NCBI RefSeq assembly: GCF_018320785.1
Contig: NC_054866.1
Coordinates: 33,271,000 to 33,334,999, forward strand
Reading direction: 5' to 3'
DNA length: 64,000 nt
Origin: Cheilinus undulatus
Taxonomy: Eukaryota; Chordata; Actinopteri; Labriformes; Labridae
Below are positions 12,401-24,574 of the stretch, one piece after another. The position numbers and the translations under genes are program-made. Every line of letters begins with the position of its first letter. Positions within the stretch are counted from its first letter, which is position 1. The notes under the pieces are model-generated. The model had not been told where the DNA came from, made no database searches, and saw only the letters and a list, made by a program, of their open reading frames with translations.

Positions 12401-15400
12401 CCCTCTGTGCCAAGGACAATATAACAAGACAGCTTAGCGGCAGGCTGCAGTAAACAATCTGCCACCTCTTACAATATACATAACCTTTTGGTTGTCTTGT
12501 CTCATGTGCCAGATTGCCTCACACCAGCATCGCAAATTCATCTGTGATGCTTCTGTCATATTTTAAAGAGAGTCATCATTGTGAGACATTTGCATAATGG
12601 AGCATCCTGTGTGAAAGCCAAAAATTGATAACTTCAGCAGATGTAGGAACCCAGCGGCCTTAAAGATCCTGAAACTGCAGCTGTGCCTCTTTCTAACTGC
12701 TTTCCACCGTTGTTTCAGGGTTATATTGAAGAGAAGATTTTCATTAGATCATCAGCCATAACAGAGGATTTGATGTCAGAGCTGTGATGATGTTCTTTTT
12801 CCTTCACAAAGTCAATCTCAGTACCTAGACACCAGCTTTTACAGCTCAGACTTGGTACCCTTTTATACCAGTAGTCAGTGTTGCTTAAACTTGGCCCTGA
12901 TGGTAAAAGTCCTCAGATTTGGGCCAGATGAACAGCAAAGATGTGGCCTACATGTGGGAAGCCCAAATCTGGCCCAAGTGTGTGACAGCAGTGTCTGAAC
13001 CAAGATAGAGTCAGACCTCTACCACAATTACACCAAATAAAACAGTTGATATGGCCCATATGTGTGAAAACCTTTACGGGGAGTTTTGGTAAGGAATTGT
13101 GGCCTTTCTAGAGCCCAAATGTGTCCATAAGACCAAACTCCATTCCCTTAACAGAATCTCGCCTCATTTATACCAAACCTTTGATCTGGCCCAAAGCGCA
13201 AGTTATTGTTTAAGTTCAGAAACAATTGTTCAATCTTTTATATGTTCACTCATCCATATGTAGGCTGGATAGCTCAGTGGGTTACCCCACTGACTTTGGT
13301 CTGGTAGAGCAATGGTTCAAATCCCAGTCAGTGTATATTCAATATCCAGTTAGGGCCCTTGGGCAAGGTTCTTAACTCCTGGAACACCTGTCTACCTGTC
13401 AGATGTCAATTTGGATAGAAGTGTCTGCTAAATGATATTTTGACATTGTAACACTTAACTACAAAAAAAATCACACAAATCTTCAAAGTTAACAATTTTA
13501 TTATGACGCAGACGTTTCATGATCAAGACAAAATCAGATCAAATACAAATAAAATATTTTTTTTACATCTAAAAACAAAATAGAACATAGACATGTAGAT
13601 AAGAAATAAGTGGTAAAAAAGTCACATTTTGCCAATTTTTGTGCACCTCATTTCAGAGTCTGGGTCAGCTTCAGCATCTTTTTTTTTGTTCTGTTTTCTC
13701 CCACCACCTCTGTCACATGCCAGGTGAAGCCACGTCATTATCGCAGTCATTGTCACTTCAACCTTGTTATCCAGAACTGCTGCTGCCCTCCAGTATTAAA
13801 GGTGTTGCAAAATACAAGTGGTTATGACTTGACCCTCATGTGTTCTGTCATGTCGCATTGGCCATTTACAAACCACACGTGGCTTAAAAGTCAAAGGTAA
13901 TATTTGGGCCAAGTGCTTCAACTGCGTAAGTTTCCCAGAGGAGAAAATTCCCTCCAAGTTTGAGCATATGGCAAAGCTCATGTGGCTACTTTGTGGCTGT
14001 CATATGTTTTGCCATGCCACATCCCAGCCAGAGGTGCCGGATAAATGCCACGTTTCACCCAAACATTGTTAGAGTTAGTGCTCCTTTGCTTACTGCTAAG
14101 TCTAATTCTTGACAGCTAGCTGCTGGTGTAGACAATGATGTATTCTAACCACAGAGGTGCCTCTGAGGAGATGACATTTTGTTTATTGCACCTTTCTCCT
14201 AAAACCGTGCTCCGGATACTCGAACTGACATGTCTCACAACCTGCCAACATGCTACCTACACCTTGTCAACGAGGTGTTGTTTGGGTTCAGGATAATTTG
14301 GCCTTTGTAACTACTCTATATTTACATTTGGCACTACAGAAGTGGACAGGAACAAATTGGTGTGACACGCAACACAGTCCCTAGGCCATCAGGATGATCC
14401 TTATGTATTTAATATATATCATCCCGGGAAAAGACACAGACCATTCAGATCTTTTTACCACTTTTTATTTATACTTTGTAGAGTCCAGGCACAAAAATAG
14501 ATATTCAAAATAGATTTTAAGACATGTTAGATTTGATTATGATCATAGAGCTTCCCTGCAACTTTTCTCAGAAAATCTTCCTGTTCAGGTAAAATACCCT
14601 GCTTTTTCTTGCTTTATAATAACAGTCAATGATTAACAGAATACTTAAATATGAATTCTGCATGGTTAAAGGAAAGCAGTTTTACTTTGTTAAGCTGTGC
14701 TCACTTCATTTGAATTTACTCTGTTAAAAAGAACTCTTCTTAGAAAAAGAGGCAGAGGAAAACAAAAGTTTGCAGTTTAGTTGAGTCCTCTGGTTACTGG
14801 AAACTAGACTATTGTAGCTGAGAATAAAGATTTTTAAGAGTTAAAAGTAATTCCCCCAAGCATGTATACTGTTATACCATTTTGTATATCCACTTGAGAC
14901 AAACTGCAGTTAACACCTTAAATCACAACATTAGTAACTGAGGTCACATTCTGGTTCATGAGGAATTCTAAAGTACGCTCTAACTTGTGCGGATCGCTTA
15001 GTGCATCCTTATCTACTCATGCCATTAGAGAAGGGGTGTTTTGCCTCACCTCCATGCAGACTGGCTCACCCACTTATATGTTGAGACAGACTACATTTAC
15101 ATCAGATAGCATCATATCACACAGTGCATATTTATTGTGCAACATGGCTTGAGCCTAATCCTTTCTGGCTCTGCATTTATTTTAAGGAAATGTGTGAAAA
15201 GTCAAGTCAGATTTTATTTTCATAGCATGAAATCACAACTCAGAAATTTTCCTCTGGGGGTTTTACCGTCTGTACAGCATATGACACCCTCTCTCCTGAG
15301 ACCCTTGACTTGGATAAGAAAAAATCTCAGGCAAAATACTTAAGAGAAACTTAAAGAAGAGAAAAAGAAACCTCCCTTTAGTTGTTTTTAGTGCAAAATA

Positions 15401-18400
15401 CATTGACAGAAAATTATTTTGTAGAAATTGTGTTGTGTTAAAGTAGCAAGATTATAATGCAGTTGAAACACAGTTATAGGAAGTCTGATAGATGCGCTTT
15501 GGTGATGGCATCAGCTTGTTTCTCTGTTTCCTAATATTCAAAATTGACTTAGAACATGTAGAAATCATCAGAATTAATTCAGCTTTAAGTTACACTGTCA
15601 AGTCTTACTAAATCACACAGTTATACATTCCTGACCTGTAATTTCAGTCTGACCATCTCCAGTTTAACATTACTTCACAGCCCAAAATGCAAATACAAGT
15701 GCCCAGATGTGAAACTGTCTCAGACTCACATATTTGAAATCTTTAAACAACATCAAACATATTCTGATGGTCTTTTATGTTTGACTAGGTTATAAACCTT
15801 GATTTTTGCACAAGTGTTGTCATTTTGATTGATTAAATTTGAATCAGATGCAACTGAAAGCTATAATAGACTTTCCAATAAGTGTCAATGATGTCACTGT
15901 TGAACTTTCTAATAAGTGTCAGTGATGTTACTGTTGTTTTTGCTTCCTGTGAGGAGGTAAAAGCAAAATAGTTTTACCATGCACTGTAAACTGACAGTGT
16001 TTTTAACAGAAGCTTGTAGTTAGTTTGGCAGTATGTCTGCACTGTTAGTTTTATTTGGTTCTTATTGGTGACATAATGAATGAAGAGAACCTTTATTGCC
16101 ACAGGGTCAGTGTCTTGCTCAGAAAGCTTTAAGGCATGAACAACTAAAGGTATCAAAAGGCTGGTTATGAACTTTATCTGTCAACTCAGTCTTTATGCTT
16201 TTTCTGCTGTGCGTGCTCACTCAAACTTGGATGCTAAGTGCGTCATTTGATGCTTCTGCAAGCTAAAAAGCAAATGACCACCAGCTGTCTGCTTCTGTGA
16301 AATGTGAAGAGGATGAATAGGATTACAAAAAATAATTGCAATAAAAAAGCATTGTTGCTGCATGGAAAGAGAGACACTGTGGACAACAACACTCAATACA
16401 ACTCTTACAATTCTACACAAATGTACACACAGTTTAAGCAGTATAATCAGAAGCTGTAATTTGGCCTGATAGCCTTTCACTTCATTCAAAATACTTGGAA
16501 ATAACTTTAGTATTAGGCCAAATCAAAGTCAAATGGATTTATTGAATTAATTTCATATGCAAGAATACATAAAAACTAGTCAAGTTTATTTATATGCTCT
16601 GTTTTTGTTGTAAACCCAGCTGTGCTTTATGCACTTGAAAGTATCATAGGACCAAACATGACAACTTCGTTTTCTGAAGATGTGCTTATCGTTCTTTCCC
16701 TGTGATGACCTGCTGAATTGAAAATTAATAATTAGATATAAAAAACAAGGAAAGGGTAACATCTGGCTTTGTAATGTAATGATAATGCATGCATTATGTA
16801 TTATTATTGATTTGCTCTGTTCCTCAGCATTACTACATGATGTTAGAACTCTTAGTTTCCATTAACACAATACAAAGATGTATAATGCACACTGAGAACA
16901 CTCCCAGGATATAAATAAAACTAGAACTACAGTACCTCCTGGTGGTTATATGCCTCTGCATAGAGGCTGTACATTGAAGTACAGTGGTGGGTCAAGAAGA
17001 AGAGCTGTGGTGTTTTCTGTGGTAGTCTGAAAAACCTTAACCTCTGACTCTCAAAATCTTAAAATCTGATCGGTTCACCCTTGAGTCATAGTGGAAAAGT
17101 GGGTGAAGGTTGACGAAAATCCCTCAAAGCATTCCTTGATAGATTGGGTTCATAAGCAAGGGTCGAACAACATCCCCATGACCTTGACTTTTGACCAGTC
17201 ATCTCAAATATTAAACCCTTTCATCTTGGAGTCAGGATGAAGATTTATGCATATTTTGCACAAAGCGGTATTGAGATATCACATTCACAAGAATGGCCCA
17301 GATTGGACTGACAGCAAGATAACTTGAAAAATCATGCCTCCCACCTCCTTTTCGTGTTTTATGTATGTTTGTCTTGATCAAAATGAGGGACATAAAAATG
17401 CTCATGTCCTTAAACAAAGCAAATTACATCACATTTGCAATATAGCAAAAAATACTAAGCTCTTTTTAAATAAAACTGATGAAGTCCAGCGTTACATCAC
17501 GGAAGTCGTATCCCGTCTGCGATCAGCTGGTAGCCAGTTTCACCTCCTCCACCCCAGCCGCCTCCTTTATAGCATAAAGCTTGTTGCACCCCCATATTCA
17601 GATTCATGCAACTATGGATTAATTACTTCTTAAATCATTTTTATTGTTTTCAATGCACCTGGTCTTATTTATGGAATTATTTATTGCTTGAATTTGTCAA
17701 AAAATACTAAAGATTGACCTAAGAATAATTGCATATTCAATTGCAATTGCAGTATTGGAGAAAAAAATCACAACTAGATTATTCTTGCAAATCGTTCAAG
17801 CCTAGTTTTAAGTTTAAGTTTGAGCTGCAACTTTGAATATGACCTGGTCTTAAACAGGCTATGTGTTTAGAGTGAGTTACCATGGTGAATTAGCAGGGCT
17901 GTGCATTGACTTTTTTGCCTATAGTACTAGTGCTACAGAGGCTGATAGTCTTGTAGCCAGACTAAAAACTTGTAGCATAACAAGTAAAATGTCTGTTACA
18001 TCTGTAAAACCAGCCAAGGCTTTCATATTCTCCCATAAGTTTATTAAGTTTGTCAACATCAGCAACAACTTTGAACTATTTGTAAGATTATAAACATTTT
18101 TTAAATTTGTCCATACAACTACCACATACTTTAGATTGGTATAAGTGTGTCATTGCAAGTCCATGGCAATTCAGGGCACCTGCATGTCTAATTCAAGTCT
18201 CTCATAGATTTAATAAATATGATAATAATGACTAAAACAGATATGAACTAATGTTACATAGGGCAGTTTTAAAATATTGCTAGCATTATCAGATGTGCAA
18301 AAAAATTGTAATAGTTTGAGAACACCTAGATTGAATAGTCAAAATAAGTCCTGACTATTGCTTATAATGTACTGTAAATGAATAAATACCTCTATCCTTT

Positions 18401-20563
18401 CAAACGCAGTGTAATGGTAAACTAATAAGGAAGCAATATTGAAGTTACATGGTACAAAGTAACCTTGTCACCTAAACTTTTCCGTACTTTACTCTAACAA
18501 TACACATACAGTTCAGCACTGTTTAATTTAGACTTCAAAATTGAGGATTGTGGTTCTGATCCAGGCACATCCCTTACTGTTCTTCTGTTCTGAAACTGTT
18601 GTTTTGTTTCCTCAGAATGCCAAGTTCCAGGTGCTGACCTGGAGATCAACCCCACGCTGGAGTCACTGTGCCTCAGTATGACAGAGCATGCCTTAGGGGG
18701 TAAGTGTCTTCAGCAGCTCTTGTAATAAACAAGCTCCGGCTGTCAAACCAACACAACACCTCATTAATATATTAAAACTATACGAAGAGAGGAAGGATTT
18801 TTATGAACAATTTTTTTTTCTCCCCGGAAAGAACTGTATGCTAATTAGCTCATTCATACCTTTCAATATGCAAAGAGCAATGAGTCTGTTAATGTTTATA
18901 ATTCATATTTTATTAGTTATATTTGTATGTTAATATTTAATAACATCTAAATTATACATGAGGCAAGTTCTTCTTAAGGGGCGTTGAAAAAAGAGACTAA
19001 ATCATTACAATGTGCCTGAATGACAACATCTGCATCGGTATGTCAAACAAGTAAAGGCGCAATATTTTTTTTATTATTTCACTATGCCCCAAATACTATG
19101 TGATAGTGATTTTGTGTATTTTTTTATCACTAAGATGGTTTAAGGCAATGTTTCTGTTCTTTTGCAAAACCAGGATGGGTTACTGATGTCTTTTGTGCCT
19201 TTTGTACCATCTGATAGTACTGGAATTAAGGGTGGGCGATATAGAAAAATATAATTTCACATTTTTTTATGGCAAGATCCCCTTGATTTAATCAAGATTT
19301 TTTAATTCAGTTCCTGAGACAAATTTTTAAGTTAATGGCCAGGAAAAAATATTCCCCATATAATTTTTACATGTACAAATGCTGTGTTTACAAGTCAAAT
19401 CTTTTAATTTTTGATTCTTTTTCTTCTGCAACAACCTGTTGGTCAATGCATGAAAAATGTTAAAATTTGCCATTTCATTGTTGGCACCAACAGGTAAGGG
19501 GGTCTCAAGGTCTCCTTGAAGAATATTCCTAGGCAGAGTGTATAGAACACACAAGTATGTTTTTGCGCCAGATTAATGTTAAGAAATGTTCTGACTAAAA
19601 GTAAAGACTGTATGTGAGGACTTTCTATGGACTAAAACTGGACTAAAATGTTTTTGAGTTTTCGCTGAATACAACTATAATGAGTAGAAATGACTGGAAT
19701 GGTACTAAAAGTAATCATCGTTTTAATCTTAAGACTAAGAATAACACTGAAAATAGCTTCAAAGATTAAGACTGAGCAGAAGGGGAGTGGGTGAGAGAAC
19801 AAAGAGCTAAAGGTAAAAGAGCCGATTTCATAAAATAGTTTTGGCAGATCATTGATGTATTCTGTTTCCTCATGATCTGAGATCATCCTATCGCACACTC
19901 CCAACTCGAATTAGTGAGTTTTGTCCAGTTTGGCTCACCTTCCACTTAAAATGCTACAAAAATAGACAGTAATCTCTTTAATAACTTGTAACTAAATAAG
20001 CCTTGATGAACAGTTTTTACTATAAAGATTTCATTATTTCGTTATTATAAGCACATCTGAATAGTAATAAGCATGTATGCATTATAAGCATAGCACAGTG
20101 TGTGAATAAGTAAGATTTGAATCACTATAGATATTTCAGTGCAAAAACTCAACACCTTGTAGCTCTAAAATTTACCTCACTGGTTAGAACCTTTTTGGCT
20201 GAGTAAATGCATATTTTAGAAAAAGTGGCAACATTATGAGTATTTTAATAATACTATCTTTCAGCAGTGAGCAGAATTTTCCAAATTTTCTGGAAAGAGC
20301 TGCTTCAAATCCTGATAACCATCTAAGAAATATAAGGTATGCTTAGTGCAACGAACAGCATACCATAAAAAGGCACTGTCAAAATTCATGAACACATAAA
20401 ACAGCATCAATAACTTTTCCTGCCTTGGGAGAAGAGAAAAAGAACCTGGCCTTTAAAATGATAAAATGTGATTTGTGCTGCATTTTATCCCTGTAGATGT
20501 CTTAAACCGTATTTATTTCTAATCCCCTCCTCAGATGGAACAGACCGGACATCGACGATATGA
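6452..20563 (+). CDS. samd4b: Sterile alpha motif domain-containing protein 4B (Smaug2)
   Basis: RNA-binding translational repressor and deadenylation recruiter of the Smaug family, which recognises SRE stem-loops through its SAM domain; cytoplasmic, P-body-like granules. Coding exons: 6452-6647, 6799-7269, 7414-7656, 7799-7908, 8233-8319, 8621-8912, 9052-9137, 9418-9533, 11246-11444, 11939-12065, 18616-18699, 20535-20563. All junctions are GT-AG and phases join to 679 codons plus TGA. The start is [10 protein letters not shown], the exact family N-terminus, so an in-frame upstream ATG at 6380 is rejected. The SAM domain runs about residues 304-369 ([20 protein letters not shown], then [10 protein letters not shown]). 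The PHAT-type region starts near 467 ([20 protein letters not shown]). The C-terminus is [20 protein letters not shown] plus STI. SAMD4B is chosen over SAMD4A because of [36 protein letters not shown] and [13 protein letters not shown], which are 4B-type. Intron 10 (6.5 kb) and intron 8 carry transposons. Confidence 0.96.
9780..9850 (+). promoter_or_regulatory. CpG-rich patch with CRE and inverted CCAAT in samd4b intron 8
   Basis: Within an AT-rich intron, about 70 bases hold a consensus-like CRE (TTACGTCACG, from 9787), several CpGs (CCGCCGCGCCCG) and ATTGG, an inverted CCAAT box, near 9833. An open frame continues to 10110 but resembles no protein I know. It could be a transposon end or a decayed promoter rather than a working samd4b element. 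Confidence 0.3.
10260..11085 (-). mobile_element. L1-type LINE 3' fragment, antisense in samd4b intron 8
   Basis: Read on the minus strand, about 11060 to 10740 gives broken L1 ORF2 C-terminal text: a [16 protein letters not shown] stretch, [26 protein letters not shown], and a degraded form of the L1 GHMFWSCP motif. Frameshifts and stops are present. From about 10740 to 10260 the low-complexity AT-rich sequence fits the 3' UTR of such an element. The fragment is 5'-truncated, as is typical of LINE insertion, and opposite in orientation to samd4b. Confidence 0.65.
12895..13200. repeat. GGCCCA-rich interspersed repeat in samd4b intron 10
   Basis: Repeated phrases of the type GGGCCAGATG, AATCTGGCCCAAGTGTG, ATATGGCCCATATGTG, AGAGCCCAAATGTG and GATCTGGCCCAAAG recur on both strands. 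This pattern is common in dispersed fish repeats. A related phrase (TTTGGGCCAAGTG) recurs near 13903, so the repeat may have been split by the SINE and other insertions between. Family not identified. Confidence 0.4.
13264..13450 (+). mobile_element. tRNA-derived SINE in samd4b intron 10
   Basis: The head looks like a tRNA, with an A-box-like ATAGCTCAGTGG at about 13269-13280 and a B box GGTTCAAATCC near 13314. It then continues into a non-tRNA body with GGGCAAGG, CTGTCAGATG and the tail GTGTCTGCTAAATGA, a hallmark of the vertebrate V-SINE/core-type 3' region. It is not a functional tRNA gene: the body follows directly, the acceptor stem does not pair and there is no T-run after the tRNA part. 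Confidence 0.8.
17043..17335 (+). repeat. Fish interspersed repeat, probably a LINE 3' portion
   Basis: Contains the order TCTGATCGGTTCACCCTTGA, CCCTCAAAGCATTCCTTGA and TATTGAGATATCACATTCAC followed by AAGAATGG. I recognise this as a degraded copy of a common teleost repeat, usually ending in a run of ACGGACGG-like units. Orientation is assigned from that memory. No coding capacity. Confidence 0.45.
17690..17805. repeat. CAATTGCAATTGCA-type MITE fragment
   Basis: TTCAATTGCAATTGCAGTAT followed by GATTATTCTTGCAAATCG and CAAGCCTAG resembles the end of a fish MITE whose other copies begin with a phrase like TAGGGCTGGGCAATTAAT. A related element is at 24575-25460. Low-confidence family match. Confidence 0.35.
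19225..19310. repeat. GGGTGGGCGATATAG-type repeat fragment
   Basis: The phrase GGGTGGGCGATATAGAAAAA is the usual start of a widespread fish dispersed repeat. The rest has diverged beyond recognition. It lies in samd4b intron 11. Confidence 0.4.
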
Positions 20564-20779
20564 AAAGAGGAAGACACACACTTCAATTGAAGCCTGTTAG
20601 GTTTCTCATCGCCCAGCACAAAGATATACGTATGCTTACGAAAACCAGGCAAAGCAGTCACTACAAAATGACAAAAAACTGTGTATATGTTCTCTAATAT
20701 TTTTGTACTTTATTATATACAACTAAGTTTATTAAAAAATGGAATACAGATGATTATTATATTACAGGACAGAGGAGAC

Positions 20780-20785
20780 AATAAA
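20780..20785 (+). terminator. samd4b: Proximal samd4b polyadenylation signal candidate
   Basis: AATAAA 217 bases after the stop codon. It would give a short 3' UTR. No strong GU-rich element follows closely, so it is weaker than the distal signal. Confidence 0.35.
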
Positions 20786-23360
20786 AGCTAGCTGCTCCAT
20801 GTCACCTGCAGGACTGTGACATGGTGTGCAGAGGCTCAGTTTGCCGTGGTCTGAGAGAAAAACGGTGGATTGGTGCTTTCTTAAGGGGGTTCTGCCCTGT
20901 TAGTTACTCTTCTTTTTCCTCCTGCCTTGGAGCAAGGCTTCCTCCCACAACACACTGACAGTCACGGCCCCTGCCCCGTTGTGTGTAGACTCAAAATATT
21001 CCCAGCCAGAAATAAGGCACTTTTATTAAATTATCTCTGATATAAGCGATTAAACTGTAATTGGCCCTGGTATGAACTCACTAAGGTTCCACTTGAAGAA
21101 AGCCGTGGATATACAGATACACTCTTCTAGCTGCTCAAATTGCTCCACTACAGAGGGCTTGTGTTGGTTGAAACTTCGAAAGCTTTCCTCTGTTCTTTTT
21201 TTCTCTCTAGAGAACATTTTTTAGTGGCAAAGAGGTCCAAAAGGATTTAGGAAAAGCTTGTAATCCAACCAAACCCTTTGTCTCAGTTGTTTTCCCAGAA
21301 CACATAATCAAAGTAGAAGCGACTGTCCTCCAAACTTCTACAAAGCCAAAGAGAAGGGTTGTGAGATTGTTATTTTCAGATGGATATTTGTAGTGAAAAA
21401 CAACAGAATGGTCTGATTTTTTTTTTTTTTTAAAGAAAAGAACAGCAGTTCAAAGAATTAATGCCAGCTGCAATCTGTCTGTGTTATTTTATGCCCCACT
21501 ACATAAATGATGATGAATCTCATCTTGTGCCGAGGAATCCCCAGAGGGGTGAATAAGGGCTGGTGGGGTGTGTACTGTGCAAGTGCTGATTTGATACTGA
21601 ATTGATACAAGTGAGGGGGGCGAGTGTTTTGAATTTACACTCTCATGCCGGGTGAGAAAACTAAATGAAACCCATCTCAGCCCTCTGGCCCCATTATGAT
21701 TGGCTCTGGAAAATGAAGGTTGATCTTGTAATAAATAATCCGCAGCACAGCAACTTGCCCTCGCAGTGCCCTTTTCCTCAAATGGCCAACTTGACGATTT
21801 GATGAATCATAATTTTCAAGGTGCTTAATGATGTCCATATTTTTCTGTTTGTGTCTCAGTGTGTTTCAGTCTCAGAACCCTAACATTATCATGTGGTATC
21901 AGTGTTGAATCCAAAACTGTCTTATACAGCCTCTGTCTTTGAATGTGGCAGAGTGGAGGTGCATGTATGTGAAATATGGTCTTAACTTTTGGATCACTTT
22001 TGGTTGCATCACAAGGCAGGGATAACCATTCACATTTAATTTCAGCAGAGCCATAGGAGGTCTGTCTAGTAAAGATGGTTATTTACAGATATCTTTTCCA
22101 ATTGTATTTTTTACTCGCCCTTGATATTGATAACTTATGCTTATTTTCTATAATCGCATGTTTTTTGCCACACTTATACAGCACTGTTGTAGATAGAGGA
22201 CATGGTGATTGATTGTGCCCAGTCTCCAACAACTAGAGAGAAGTCTTGCAACTCATGTTGTATGTTTATCTCGCCTAAATGTCACTGTTTACATCTCTCT
22301 GGGATAATGCCCATTTCATGTTATGTGATGTCATGAATACTTCATTATCTCACTATGTAACACATTAAAGAACTGACGCCTTCTCACAAATGAGCTGGCT
22401 GGGTAGAGCCTGAATCCAAAAGCCTTCTACCCCCTGTGGATAACCGTATGAGGCATGTAACGCCTGCTTTTCTAGTCATGCAGCAACAAGAGAGAGAATA
22501 GCTTTTCTGGCCTTGTGATTGAACTGTAAGCTGTCGTGTCCTGATAAACTGTTCATGTGGTGCCTGAAATGCACAGCTCCAGCATCTTCAATATGCCGAA
22601 TTTGTCGTCTTCAGTAGTATTCTAGTCATGGATTTCTTCAGAGCAGGCTCTTGGATAGATCTGACTTACTAAAAGCATCACACTTGTGCTCAAAAAGGAC
22701 TTCTGTGAGTTAATGCTGACAACTTTTAAGACTTGGCTATCTTATTTTTAACTGTTCATTATACTGTATACCAGTTGTGTTATGTTACAAGTGGCTCAGA
22801 TTGTCCTTTTCATAGCCTCTGTAGCGTTGGGCAGCATTTGTATTTCTGCAAACAGAAACAGAGGTACAGTTCTGCAGATATCTGTAAGTGTCTATGCATA
22901 GTGAAGATGCAGCAGGGGGGTGACGATGCTTATCTGAGCCACAATCATGTGATATGAGTAAACTCAACACTAATAACAGGCCAAGGAATATGTTTACTCC
23001 ATGTTTACATTCCAGTGATGCATGAAATGAGCTGGGGCAATGCACTGCATATTTCAGCCTGGTACATTTTCACATTGCAAGCATCCACCAGGAGGTACAG
23101 AGCCTGTGTCGAATGGAGGCTTCTGCCAGGATCATGTCATTGTCCCTGCCAGGCTTTATTATTGAGTCAATGCAACTAACTGCTGGCTAGATTGCATTTA
23201 TTTGTCTTGTACAATTTATATTTAATTCTGACCACTCCCCGGACATTTTCTAATATTTTATTAACCTTTTGCATCACATGCTTACTCTACTTTTTTACTG
23301 TCACTCATATGTGTGAATGGTCTGAAGTGTGCAGTATTTCGTCGGATCATTGACAGTCCC

Positions 23361-23366
23361 AATAAA
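23361..23366 (+). terminator. samd4b: Distal samd4b polyadenylation signal candidate
   Basis: AATAAA followed within 20-50 bases by a G/T-rich downstream element (GTGGTCTGTGTTTTTTTG, from about 23397), the arrangement expected for efficient cleavage. It lies only about 170 bases before the presumed promoter of the next gene. Confidence 0.55.
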
Positions 23367-23529
23367 AGAGGTTCAGTTCTTTTTGCAACTTTACTCGTGG
23401 TCTGTGTTTTTTTGTATTTGCTTTGTTACGCATATGATCTAACTTTATTACCGGTTATCTTCTCATTCATCTGTTTCTAATCTTTATTACTGACATCTGC
23501 AGATGTTTCCGGAGACACTAGTGCATTCA

Positions 23530-23668
23530 TTTTTACTTCCGGGTTGATCGACTTTAGCAGTTAATATATCGAGCTAATGTGAGCTAGCCGCCTTTTTGTT
23601 ACCGTCCTTAGTTTATAGAAGGAGAAACTGGCGGTTTTTCGTCTGGAAACTTGATAACAATAACGCGG
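23530..23668 (+). promoter_or_regulatory. socs9: SOCS gene promoter and non-coding exon 1
   Basis: ACTTCCGGG at 23535-23543 is a consensus ETS/GABPA site, typical of TATA-less vertebrate promoters at or just upstream of the start. The next 130 bases are CpG-bearing and contain GAGCTAGCCGCC. A possible donor is at 23669 (CGG|GTATGG, weak). A 2.3 kb intron would then run to the acceptor at 25978-25979. The exon end is uncertain. Confidence 0.45.
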
Positions 23669-24574
23669 GTATGGATACATTTTGTGACAGTGTTGTAATA
23701 ACTAAATTTAAGTAATCATAAATCCATTTTAACCTAGCCTTCAACAGAAAATAATATCCAAGTTAGCATACAGCTAGCTGCCTTGCTAACGTAGCCTACT
23801 GAGCATAAACAGCTGCTACCCAACGTTTTTAGCTTGGCGGCTAATGTTAATGTTATCTCTTGATATGTTTCACTGTAAAGGCTTGGTTGAATCGTCGGGA
23901 TTTTTTGGGAAGTGGTTATATTTAAGTGTTGTAGTTATGAAAGCTGAAGCTTTAACTGTTGTGGTGAAAAAGTTATTTTACGTTATCTCGACCGGTCTCT
24001 TTCTTTCGAGAAGTTGACGTGATTAACAAAAAACGGAAGAGACACATTCTTGAGCTATTTTAGGACGAAAAGGCGATGTATTTTTACCATAAAAACCGAG
24101 TTTTATTGTGAAAACTTCTGCTGCTTACTGCTGTAGTCTATCAACTCGTGTTGATAAGATAATATCCTTTTAAACCAGCATTATATTTAAGTTAGAGAAA
24201 GCCTTTATTGTAGATCGTCTAATAAATAGCGTGACATCAACGTTTATGTGGCTTTTACGAGGCTTAAGGTGGTTCAAAACGCTGTCGTTTCGTAGAAGAT
24301 TAATCCCGATTTGCTCTTGGAAAGGAGACTGGACAATATGTGTTAACAAATAAAACAAGTTTAATTTCTGCTGAAACAACTGCTCGCTTATCAGAGTTTT
24401 CTCTTAAAATAGAGCCAACACAATACTGTTGTTAATCAAAATGTAAGTTGTGTATGTACTGTAGGTTATTTGCTTCTGTTAGCACCCTTATAGTTAATTG
24501 GCATCCTCTTATGATTTAAACCACTGATGTGTGTGGCCGCAGCTACTAATAATTAAAAGAAATACTGATAAAAC

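Larger units (their letters stand above)
20564..23385 (+). other. samd4b: samd4b 3' UTR (probable extent)
   Basis: After the TGA at 20561 there is no reading frame and no recognised repeat for about 2.8 kb, apart from a 12-T run near 21420. That is low for this repeat-rich window and fits a long 3' UTR. Two AATAAA signals bracket plausible short and long forms. Around 21660-21850 the base composition and lack of repeats suggest a possibly conserved block, which cannot be tested here. Confidence 0.5.

Noticed and set aside
13264..13335. tRNA gene
   Set aside because: A and B boxes are present, but the sequence runs straight into a SINE body with a V-SINE-like tail, and the acceptor stem does not pair.
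6452..20563. Identification as samd4a (Smaug1)
   Set aside because: Several blocks ([41 protein letters not shown]) are SAMD4B-type, and the neighbour is gmfg, as in human 19q13.
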